From JANQHS01 sp965267505 (GTDB lineage Bacteria; Bacteroidota; Bacteroidia; Cytophagales; CCMP332), in assembly GCA_965267505.1 (NCBI GenBank), contig OZ254081.1, positions 1,116,001-1,180,000 of the forward strand: a DNA stretch of 64,000 bases. Direction: 5' to 3'. Each line of letters opens with the position of its first letter. Position 1 is the stretch's first letter. The position numbers and the translations under genes are program-made. Positions 25,876-34,094 of this stretch are shown here, one piece after another. The notes below the pieces were generated by a model. The model made no database searches and was not told the DNA's origin. It worked only from the letters and a program-made list of their open reading frames with translations.

Positions 25876-26980
25876 TCGCGTAGGATTTTAGGAACGGATT
25901 AATACTTGAGAAAACCTGGTAAGGTAATTTTTCAAAGGGTCTGACTTTACCATCCACAATAAATGACCTCCTTTTCCCTGAAGGCAAATTATGAATGGTA
26001 TGGTTGGCCATTAGAAACCCTTCAACAAGTCCCTTCAAATCCAGAGTACCTAATGAAAAAACTTCACCAACCACTTTTGATCCCCTTTCAATTAGAAGGG
26101 AAGAATCTTCACCAATACAGACCAAACTTCCTGTAATTTTACTTCCTTCCCTCAGCCTCATACTTCCATTTTGGTTTATCAAAACCATAGCCGATGGGTA
26201 ATCCAGGATTACCCTTTCGTCTATTTGAATACTGGATCTTGCAAAAACCTGAACCCTCCCTTTAAATCCAGATTTGATCCATGCTTCATCACATAGGAAA
26301 ATTTTATTTTCAACATCTGAGAATTCGTCAAGCCGTAAAACATCGAAACGAACAATTTCTTCAACAGGGTCATTTTCCAAGCTCTCCAGAATAGAAGATA
26401 TAGAGGATACGATGCGGGCTTGAGCTTTCTTGAAAGGAAGTTTTGGAATCCAAATATCATCTAATTCGACTTTTACATTATTTCGTTCATCGTAAATAGC
26501 AGTTGATTTTTTTATACCTTTTTTCGGATAAAATCCCCTTCCTACAATTGAAGCTTCTCCAGAAAGAAAAAGAGAAAAATCATGATCATTGAAGAAAAAA
26601 TTATTGGAAGTTTTTAGATCGGCCCTCTTTCCGATTATCAAGTCTTCTTTAGCGGAGAATCCTTGCTTTTTTGCCACAATCTTAAGCCGTTCAAATAACC
26701 CCCAGTACCTTTTCTGGAAATTCAGGGACCAATGGTTGTTCTCAATCACATACTCTTTCGGAAGAGCAACATTCCCTTGGTTTTCAATTTTTCTGAGAAT
26801 CTCTGGCAATGTTTGATTGATCCTGTTCCGTAGGTGAACTATCTTCTGATTCTTGTTTAGTCTGGTTTTCAACAAAGAAATATTCCATAAGTGAGCAGTT
26901 AGAATAAAACTGAGAAGAAGAAGAAAAGCCATGCTGAAGGGAGTCATGAACCCTTTTACATTTCTGGTTGTATCATTCAT
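25862..26980 (-). CDS. Pilin-like N terminus with beta-helix C-terminal region
   Basis: A 372-residue protein with a pilin-like membrane anchor (KGFMTPFSMAFLLLLSFIL; no Glu at +5) and, near 240-335, short repeating strand segments resembling bactofilin-type polymer-forming beta-helices (VLINQNGSMRLREGSKITG, LVCIGEDSSLLIERGSKVVG). I know no named family with this layout. It overlaps the MORN lipoprotein gene by 8 bp upstream and the mini-pilin downstream, so it is a core member of the operon; it could be the GspK-like large minor pilin. Confidence 0.75.
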   Translation of the reverse strand: MNDTTRNVKGFMTPFSMAFLLLLSFILTAHLWNISLLKTRLNKNQKIVHLRNRINQTLPEILRKIENQGNVALPKEYVIENNHWSLNFQKRYWGLFERLKIVAKKQGFSAKEDLIIGKRADLKTSNNFFFNDHDFSLFLSGEASIVGRGFYPKKGIKKSTAIYDERNNVKVELDDIWIPKLPFKKAQARIVSSISSILESLENDPVEEIVRFDVLRLDEFSDVENKIFLCDEAWIKSGFKGRVQVFARSSIQIDERVILDYPSAMVLINQNGSMRLREGSKITGSLVCIGEDSSLLIERGSKVVGEVFSLGTLDLKGLVEGFLMANHTIHNLPSGKRRSFIVDGKVRPFEKLPYQVFSSINPFLKSYAIASY

Positions 26981-27527
26981 TTCCCAAGATTTTGGTATGC
27001 TTCAACTCGCCCTTCTTAAATTTTTGAACCAACCGCGCCTTTCCCTGATCATAATTCACATGCTTACCTACTGGCTTTCCCTTTTTGAAGGCACCCTTGG
27101 CAATTAACCTGCCTTCCTCCGAATATTCCTCTCTTCTACCCTCCAACCATCCCCGAGAAAAATTATATTTCTTTTCAACCATGCCATTGGGATACCAGGA
27201 GGTCCATTTCCCCTTTTTATACCCCCTTCTGAATTTCCCCTTGGTCCTTAAACTTGATTGAGAAGAATAAACCAGATATGTACCCCTAAGAATAGGGCCT
27301 CCAATTCCTCCTACATTATGCTCTATTTTTCCCGATCTGAACCAAGTATAAATTGTGTTTTGCTTTGGTTTTATTAATGGAATATCTTCCATCACATAGA
27401 ACCTTACCAATGAGTCTCCCTGGGTAATGGTCTTTTGATCAGTAGTGTGAAAAGAAACAAAACATGGGGTACAGGATAAAAGAATCGGTACTATAATTAA
27501 GTAATATGGACGTGCCTTAACTGGCAT
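26973..27527 (-). CDS. Lipoprotein with MORN-type repeats
   Basis: A 184-residue product with a probable lipobox (LLSC near residue 19). The C-terminal half contains MORN-variant repeats (GKFRRGYKKGKWTSWYPNG, FSRGWLEGRREEYSEEGRL, FKKGKPVGKHVNYDQG), seen in many Bacteroidota surface and envelope proteins, including the YwqK-like group. It is the first gene of the pilin-like operon and overlaps the next by 8 bp. Role unknown; the envelope location suits an accessory or pilotin-like part, which is only inference. Confidence 0.75.
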   Translation of the reverse strand: MPVKARPYYLIIVPILLSCTPCFVSFHTTDQKTITQGDSLVRFYVMEDIPLIKPKQNTIYTWFRSGKIEHNVGGIGGPILRGTYLVYSSQSSLRTKGKFRRGYKKGKWTSWYPNGMVEKKYNFSRGWLEGRREEYSEEGRLIAKGAFKKGKPVGKHVNYDQGKARLVQKFKKGELKHTKILGNE

Positions 27528-27699
27528 TCTATTAAGGTTAATACAGGTTAAGTATATGAGTAATTTATGTCATCGGTTTAGGACAATTGATGAAATAGTA
27601 GTTTCAGTGCATCAGGCCCAAGTATCTCGCATTCCATCAGAACTTTAGCAAGGCCAAAGATGAAAATACCTTTAGTTTGGTAGTTCGGTAACAGGTTTG

Positions 27700-28326
27700 C
27701 TAACCAAGGCCTTTTTTCCATTCTTCAATGAATGTCTTTCTGTCCCAAATTTTACCTCCAAAATTTCCAAACAACTCCGACTGAATCTGACAATCTAAAA
27801 TCCTTCCACCTGAATCAAAGAAGTATTCAGCAAAACAGGAAAAGGCAATTTTCGAAGAATCCTTAACCAAGGAGAACATGGACTCACCAGAAAAATTCTT
27901 GCCGAGTTTAACTCCATACAGACCGGCTATCAATTTTCCGTTTTGACTGGCCGAGCAGCAGGCAGCTTTTCCTTGATGAAATAATTCCAGATACCCCGGA
28001 ATCATTTCTGGCAATATCCAGGTCCCATCCTGATCCTTTCTCTTAATTGCCATACATTTCTTCATGATGTCTTGAAAATTGGTTTCAAATTCTATCCCAA
28101 AGTCATGACTTCTTTTTAAGGGTCTAAGGCTCTTTGGAATTTTAAAGCTATCCGGGGTGATAACCATTCTAGGCTCTGGTGAAAACCAATAAATAATTCC
28201 ATCCTCATTTAACCATGGAAATAAGCCATTAGAATAGCAGAATTCAAGGGTTGAGGCTTCGTAGTCGCCTCCAACCGCCGCAAGGCCATTTTCTGCTGGT
28301 TTTCGTAGAAAATAAGGTTTACTCAA
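27700..28326 (-). CDS. aat: Leucyl/phenylalanyl-tRNA-protein transferase
   Basis: Aat adds Leu or Phe to N-terminal Arg/Lys of proteins, marking them for ClpAP degradation. The 208-residue protein has the family motifs FPWLNEDGIIYWFSPEPR, AACCSASQNGKLIAGLYGVKLG and GESMFSLVKDSSKIA, and DCQIQSELFGNFGG. Length is typical. It follows the DUF493 gene by 5 bp in the same direction, so it is probably the last gene of a unit with the subtilase gene upstream. A gap of about 170 bp to the pilin-like operon holds no supported gene. Confidence 0.94.
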   Translation of the reverse strand: MSKPYFLRKPAENGLAAVGGDYEASTLEFCYSNGLFPWLNEDGIIYWFSPEPRMVITPDSFKIPKSLRPLKRSHDFGIEFETNFQDIMKKCMAIKRKDQDGTWILPEMIPGYLELFHQGKAACCSASQNGKLIAGLYGVKLGKNFSGESMFSLVKDSSKIAFSCFAEYFFDSGGRILDCQIQSELFGNFGGKIWDRKTFIEEWKKGLG

Positions 28327-28331
28327 ACGAT

Positions 28332-28604
28332 CTATAGGGTGATCAATCCTTTGATCTTAGCTGCCTTTTTATAGACCTCAATGATCTCATCTGCGGAATC
28401 CATCTTGGCCTTTATTGAAACAGCCAGATAATTTCCTTTTGAGGATTCTCTAAATGAAAGGGATACATTCCCCTTAAAGAAGCTGCGGATCTTTTGCTGG
28501 TCTTCTTTCTTACCACTTTTCAAAATAAATTTAAAAAGGTATTCAAGTGGCCATTCAGACTCCTCATCAAGGATAGTTCTTAAAGCTTCGAATTTTTCTT
28601 CCAC
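28332..28604 (-). CDS. DUF493/YbeD-like small protein
   Basis: A 90-residue cytoplasmic protein of the DUF493 (YbeD) family: conserved central strand-helix LEYLFKFILKSGKK and the C-terminal MDSADEIIEVYKKAAKIKGL. Members are small regulators of unknown biochemical role. It directly abuts the DUF1232 gene (end to start, no gap) and precedes aat by 5 bp. Confidence 0.85.
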   Translation of the reverse strand: MEEKFEALRTILDEESEWPLEYLFKFILKSGKKEDQQKIRSFFKGNVSLSFRESSKGNYLAVSIKAKMDSADEIIEVYKKAAKIKGLITL

Positions 28605-29000
28605 CTAGATCAGCCCCAACTTGCGTTTCCATTCCCTGAACTTTTCCAAATCACCGGATACAGATCTTACTACTAGGGCAATCACAGCTGCATCATCAGT
28701 AAATCCTAACCCTGGCAACACGTCGGGCACAAGGTCAAGAGGATTCAAAAAATACAAGATAGCTCCTAACACTAGAAGCACGGTTTGGTAGGGTAGTTCA
28801 GAGTATTTTCCTTCAACCCAATACCCGATCATCTGAATGAAATCTTTCAGATCATCAAAAAATGCTTGTGCCTTTGGACTCTTTGTCAGAAGCTTTTGTA
28901 GGGCCTCATTAAGCTTTTGAGTAACCTTATCCTTTTGGTCCAGAATAGCCTCAGCGCGCCTTTTATAATCTTCTAAAACCTGATTAAACTTTCCAGCCAC
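28605..29000 (-). CDS. YkvA/DUF1232 membrane protein
   Basis: A 131-residue protein with the DUF1232 core AILYFLNPLDLVPDVLPGLGFTDDAAVIALV, whose hydrophobic segment and acidic pair define the family. Function is unknown. It starts 9 bp after the stop of the T9SS subtilase and directly abuts the DUF493 gene, suggesting a shared transcript. Confidence 0.85.
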   Translation of the reverse strand: MAGKFNQVLEDYKRRAEAILDQKDKVTQKLNEALQKLLTKSPKAQAFFDDLKDFIQMIGYWVEGKYSELPYQTVLLVLGAILYFLNPLDLVPDVLPGLGFTDDAAVIALVVRSVSGDLEKFREWKRKLGLI

Positions 29001-29009
29001 TAATCCTTA

Positions 29010-32000
29010 TCAATTCTTCTCAACTTTGAAAACAGCACTTTCCCCATTCAGTTCCATTTTCACCAAATAGGAACCTCCCGGTAATTCATTAAAATCCAAA
29101 TGAACCTCATTATTGCCACTTAGGGATCTCAGTTCCTTCGAAATTAATTCCTTACCGCTGACATCCAAGACCCTCACAATACCACTACTCTCAATAGATC
29201 CTTTCCAAGTAACTGTTAGCTGGTCATTTACCGGATTTGGGAAGGCCCTCAATTTTGTGACCTCACCATTGCTCCAACTTAAATTTGAGATCAGAATAGT
29301 AGTGCTGAATAGGTCCATTCCACAAACATTATCAACTTCCAATTCAGCGAGGTACACGCCCGGGGTGTTATACACATGAGAGGTATTTATCGTAGTTGCC
29401 GAATCACCATCTCCAAACCTCCAAACTTGATTATCAAAATTTAAAGAGGTGTTCGTGAATATTACGCTATCCCCGAAACTCTGAAATTGAAAGTCGGATG
29501 TTGGAAGGCTGTCAACATAGATCACCTGTTCAAACGTATCCACACCCAATGAATTGCTAGCAACCAACCTGACCACCTGGAATCCACCCGAAGTGAAAAT
29601 CACATTATGCGGTCCTACGGTATTCGCGGTGGCGGGCAAAGCATTTCCTCCAAAATCCCAATCGTAGGAGAGGCTGGAACCGATGGATTGATCTGAAATT
29701 GTAACTTGGTCATTCTTACAAGTTGAGGAAGGAATTGAAAAGCTTGCAGTCGGAGCCACAGCCGCAGAATAGACCAGTATATCATCAATTGCCATATCTG
29801 AAGCAAAATCCGGCCCAGTTACTCCTCTAATTCTAAACCGAATAGTAGCACCACTGAATAGGCTTAGATCAATACTCCAGTTTTGCCAACTGCTACCTTG
29901 ATCACCACTAATTGGAGCAACAAAATCTTCAATCCAATTTCCTCCAGCAAAAATGTCGACGTGGAGATCACCCATATCTGCACCATCCATATGATACCAA
30001 AAATCTAGTTCGGGATCCAAAATTCCTGTTAGATCGATACATGGGCTTTCCAAAATGGCTGTTTGCCCAAAGCAACCATTTGAAGCTTCCAGATACAAGT
30101 ACCTTCCAGTACCTGAGGTGTGGTCCCCTGAAGGCCCCGTATTGTTTGACGGAGTGGAACCCTGATTGGTCCTCCAATCAATATCGTCTTGAAACCCATT
30201 TTGAAGATTGGTATATCCATTCCCCAAATTGCAAATGGTGGCTCCACAATTGAACGTAGTTGGGCAATTGGTAAAAGATCCAAAATTTTCACTTGTAGGT
30301 GCGCTTACAACTGTACTAGCAACAACAGAAACCGATTGAAAAATTGTGTCGTTTCCTGGATTTAAATCCAATGAGTAATCATGCCAAACTTTCAAATCAT
30401 AAGACCCTATTCCTGAATACGCAAACCTTGCATTAAAGGTGATTGTATCTGATGCGCTAGGAACTAAAACTCCATTATAGGGTTCAATCTGAATGGGGCC
30501 ATTATCTAGCTGATAATAAGAATTGAAATTTGCAATTGAAAACGCTCCCAGATTCGTAATTACGGCAGAAACTGTAACTGAATCCTGGATAAGGCAATCC
30601 TCAATTGAATTATAATTAGGAGAAGTCAATTGAGTCATACCTGCATCTTGTGAAAAAGTCGCCGTTTCAATGATTGAAACATCATCTATAGCAATATCAC
30701 TCTCAAAGCCTGTACCCGTAGTACCAACGAATTGAAGGTTAATAATTTTACCAACGTATGGAGTAAGATCTACTACTGCACCCTTCCAAAAAACACCTTG
30801 ATCCCCCGAAATAGGACCAACTACATTTTCAAATACTTCTGCACCGGAAATAATATTCAATCTCAAATCTCCCATATCTCCTCCTCTCATATGATAGAAA
30901 AATTTTAGCTCAGGGCTGGTGGCAAATCGCAAATCAATACAAGGGCTTAACAGAACTGCCTCAAGATTTATACAAGGACCCGTTGCCTCCAAATAGACAT
31001 AATTTCCATTTCCAGATACTGAACTGGTATCGCCAAATGGACCCGTTCCCCCTGAAGCCGTGCCATTATTATCAACAATAAAATCTATATCATCTCCCAA
31101 ACCGTTTTGGGTGTTATTCCAACCATTTGGAATGTTACAAACCTGGGCACAGTTGGGAGTAGTAGAGCAAGTGCTCATTTGATCGAAAGTCTCGTTCCAT
31201 GGAAGATTTACCAGGTTAGACGGAAAGAACTCATAATAAGCATCAACCTGATCATTTCCAGGCTGAGCGTCCATGTTCAAATTCGTCCAAGCAGAAATAG
31301 TATCCCTTACTGGGCCGTTTAAGTCAACTGTTGTTTGAAATGTAAATCTCGCTTTCTGATATCTCCCGATTGGTCCCGGAAACGTATCAAGGACTGGCGG
31401 GTCACCATTCAAGGTGAAGGCAACTGGAATATTACTTAATTCAGATGTTCCAGTGTTTTCGATCTCGATCTCGACAGCAACGGAATCAAATTGTTGGCAG
31501 CTAGCAAATGCTCCTTCCGCTGGATTCAATACTGCACTAACCGAGGCATCATTTGGCACTGGGCAATTTCCGGTTCCTACACTCTTAAGAATTGCAACTG
31601 CCCGTCTTCCGATTTCACCATTGTTCCCAAAAGCACTTACCGAATACCAATGAATGGATGTTGAATTTGTATTGTGATCAATAAAATAGTTCTCTGTAAC
31701 CGTTCCAAAGGAATCCATATAATTCATGCCCAATCTATATACCCTGTATGAACTTGCCCCCGGAACAGTATCCCATCGTATTAGAGCAGAGTCGGAGCAT
31801 CTCCAACCTACCTCAAAATTATCTGGTACATCAAAAATTGAAAAAGGGAAATCGGAGGTATCACCTGAAACCTGATCCGAAATTCTCACTAAAGCCTGAC
31901 CTTTTATTCCGGAAGGAATGGACCAATCATATGACCGTAAAATTCCAGATAAGCCAGTAACAATGGGATTCCATGAATTTCCGCCATCCAATGAGTAAAA

Positions 32001-34016
32001 CAGATCATAATTATTAGAATTACTGCTTGAATTCCATCGGATAGATTCTACTTCTCCAGGTACAAAAGTTTCTCCTCCAGTTGGATATGTTACTTCCGGT
32101 TTTGGATACCTGTACTCATAAACTACATAATATTCTTGAGGACCTTGTGGAACGACATCTCCCTTGATTCGGAGAGTGTAGTTTCCAGCGGATGGGTTGG
32201 TCAAAAGAACTTGCTCCATGTTATTTACAGAGTCAACTCCCGGAACAGCATTGGATTGAAGACTTGACAAGATATCCCTATGATCAAGAACAAATGGAAG
32301 ATTCAACGCGCTTGATCCATCTTCCAATTCGATGTTTAGATCATTAACGAGGGCTTGAGATGCGGTAACACTTCCTGGATGATCATTCCAATAAACCATC
32401 ACCTTGAATTCAGCAACTCCGGAAGGAATATTGATCGAATGGGTATTTGTATCTCCCTGTGCAATCGTATCAGTCAAATACTGATTATTCTCAAGGATTC
32501 TAACTGCCCTCAAGGCGTTCACTCTTCCCCATCCATAAAAGAAATCAGGACCAGGATTTCCAAGGTCATCAGCGGAATTCAAAAGCATCGCTTTGATCAA
32601 ACCTGAATGAGGATCCTGTCCTCCATTATTTTCTCGATAAGCTTGATACATTACGGCCACTATTCCAGTAATACCCGGACAGGCTGCTGAGGTTCCACCA
32701 AACGACTGGTAGGTGTTTGCAGCATTATCCAGTGAAATATGACCGTCTCCATAAGAAGAAATATCCGGTTTAACTCTTCCATCTTCTGCCGGACCCCTTG
32801 AGGAGTACCCAGCCAGATTGTCCTCGTAATCAAGAGCGGCTACAGCAATGGTAGACTTGGCTGCTTTCCTTCCACCGGTGATCGTAGCCCAAGGACTTCC
32901 AACAGTATAGGTCGGAGAAGTCGAAGCTGATGAATTTCCCGCTGAAAAAACATGCTGGATCGGAGGGTTATTTTTTACCTGATTATCTACAAAGTTCGCT
33001 GTAGAGGTATAAACCCCTCCAAATCCACTGAACTCACTATAAGAGCTTGAGGTAGCAATGGTTCCAAAAGTGTTATAGTTGGTAACAGCTGCATTGATGT
33101 GAGGGTAATTGCTCTGATTTACGTAATCATAGTATCTCATAGTAACACCAGGTGCCATTCCTAATCCACGGACTGGGTCAAGGTTTCCCGCCCCCATGAC
33201 AATTCCGACTGTTCCATCTCCATGGCTTCCATTACCACCAATTGGTGGAATTTGAGTGATTCTTCCCTGTAAATCAATATGAGCTGCAATAGGTGCATCG
33301 TCGATCAATGAAACATTCACTCCTGTTCCATCATAGTCTCTTCCGGAAATCCCATTTTGAAGATTTGAAACTCTGTGCAGGGTTTGACCCTGTAGATCGT
33401 CTGGAACCGGTTCGCTTTCGCCAAACTCCACCCACATTAAATCCGCATATTTCCTAAGGTCAGATCTCCTTTTTTGAGGGATCACAACTTCGATGACTTC
33501 TCCAAAAGAACGATCTTCATTGACTTTGCCTCCCAGCGAGGCAATTCTTTGGTAATAAGAGTGTTTGTCTGCCCAGGAAAATAATACTGTATAAAGTCTA
33601 ACCTTATTTCCTCCCTCGTTGCAATAATTTGGTACATCACCAAGGTAATTTGCCGGACTTCTAAAAACTGGAGAGTATGGCTGAATGGACCTGACTCCCA
33701 GGTCTTGTAATTCACTAAAATCAAAGCTTGAAGGAACTCGAGTTACAAAAGCATTCTTTGGAAGATAATCTCCCAGAACCACACCTTTTGAAGCAATGAA
33801 GTTCTTCTTGCCCTGATCGGGTATGGAGTAGAACTGAACAATGTAAGTTCCCTCCTTGCTGTTTTGTTTTTGGAGATATTCAGACTCAAAATTTTCTGTT
33901 GGGGTGAATTTTCCCGATTTGAGCTGGAGCTCGTAGCTTCCTTTGGAAAAGCTTTGGAAAGAAAGACTCAGGAAAAGTAAAAGAGTAGCTATCTTATTCA
34001 TATTCATCCATTTCAC
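29010..34016 (-). CDS. T9SS-secreted subtilisin-family protease with MAM and PKD domains
   Basis: A 1668-residue exported S8 peptidase. After a signal peptide (ATG at 34016, or 34001) come a propeptide-like region, the catalytic domain with Asp239 (VSLIDDAPIAAH), His265 (GSHGDGTVGIV), oxyanion Asn361 (FSAGNSS) and Ser443 (GGTSAACPG), CARDB-like segments, two MAM-type repeats (about 930-1110 and 1240-1410), two PKD domains, and a type A T9SS sorting domain (about 1590-1668; FPNPVNDQLTV, GSYLVKM). It is probably attached or released at the cell surface to digest protein. Confidence 0.95.
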   Translation of the reverse strand: MKWMNMNKIATLLLFLSLSFQSFSKGSYELQLKSGKFTPTENFESEYLQKQNSKEGTYIVQFYSIPDQGKKNFIASKGVVLGDYLPKNAFVTRVPSSFDFSELQDLGVRSIQPYSPVFRSPANYLGDVPNYCNEGGNKVRLYTVLFSWADKHSYYQRIASLGGKVNEDRSFGEVIEVVIPQKRRSDLRKYADLMWVEFGESEPVPDDLQGQTLHRVSNLQNGISGRDYDGTGVNVSLIDDAPIAAHIDLQGRITQIPPIGGNGSHGDGTVGIVMGAGNLDPVRGLGMAPGVTMRYYDYVNQSNYPHINAAVTNYNTFGTIATSSSYSEFSGFGGVYTSTANFVDNQVKNNPPIQHVFSAGNSSASTSPTYTVGSPWATITGGRKAAKSTIAVAALDYEDNLAGYSSRGPAEDGRVKPDISSYGDGHISLDNAANTYQSFGGTSAACPGITGIVAVMYQAYRENNGGQDPHSGLIKAMLLNSADDLGNPGPDFFYGWGRVNALRAVRILENNQYLTDTIAQGDTNTHSINIPSGVAEFKVMVYWNDHPGSVTASQALVNDLNIELEDGSSALNLPFVLDHRDILSSLQSNAVPGVDSVNNMEQVLLTNPSAGNYTLRIKGDVVPQGPQEYYVVYEYRYPKPEVTYPTGGETFVPGEVESIRWNSSSNSNNYDLFYSLDGGNSWNPIVTGLSGILRSYDWSIPSGIKGQALVRISDQVSGDTSDFPFSIFDVPDNFEVGWRCSDSALIRWDTVPGASSYRVYRLGMNYMDSFGTVTENYFIDHNTNSTSIHWYSVSAFGNNGEIGRRAVAILKSVGTGNCPVPNDASVSAVLNPAEGAFASCQQFDSVAVEIEIENTGTSELSNIPVAFTLNGDPPVLDTFPGPIGRYQKARFTFQTTVDLNGPVRDTISAWTNLNMDAQPGNDQVDAYYEFFPSNLVNLPWNETFDQMSTCSTTPNCAQVCNIPNGWNNTQNGLGDDIDFIVDNNGTASGGTGPFGDTSSVSGNGNYVYLEATGPCINLEAVLLSPCIDLRFATSPELKFFYHMRGGDMGDLRLNIISGAEVFENVVGPISGDQGVFWKGAVVDLTPYVGKIINLQFVGTTGTGFESDIAIDDVSIIETATFSQDAGMTQLTSPNYNSIEDCLIQDSVTVSAVITNLGAFSIANFNSYYQLDNGPIQIEPYNGVLVPSASDTITFNARFAYSGIGSYDLKVWHDYSLDLNPGNDTIFQSVSVVASTVVSAPTSENFGSFTNCPTTFNCGATICNLGNGYTNLQNGFQDDIDWRTNQGSTPSNNTGPSGDHTSGTGRYLYLEASNGCFGQTAILESPCIDLTGILDPELDFWYHMDGADMGDLHVDIFAGGNWIEDFVAPISGDQGSSWQNWSIDLSLFSGATIRFRIRGVTGPDFASDMAIDDILVYSAAVAPTASFSIPSSTCKNDQVTISDQSIGSSLSYDWDFGGNALPATANTVGPHNVIFTSGGFQVVRLVASNSLGVDTFEQVIYVDSLPTSDFQFQSFGDSVIFTNTSLNFDNQVWRFGDGDSATTINTSHVYNTPGVYLAELEVDNVCGMDLFSTTILISNLSWSNGEVTKLRAFPNPVNDQLTVTWKGSIESSGIVRVLDVSGKELISKELRSLSGNNEVHLDFNELPGGSYLVKMELNGESAVFKVEKN

Positions 34017-34094
34017 GAACTTTAAAAATATGAAAATAGAGACGTTTTAAAACCTCCTTTTTGGAATTATAGAAGGGAAATGTAAGCTTGGGAA

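Noticed and set aside
27540..27700. Possible small gene or FtsH-like remnant in the gap before the pilin operon
   Set aside because: Only a 20-codon minus-strand frame (after ATG) with no motif; too short to support. No hairpin or promoter of note was seen.
29113..33800. Several 60-110-codon frames on the plus strand of the subtilase
   Set aside because: They are antisense to a long, motif-supported gene and show no start or signal features.
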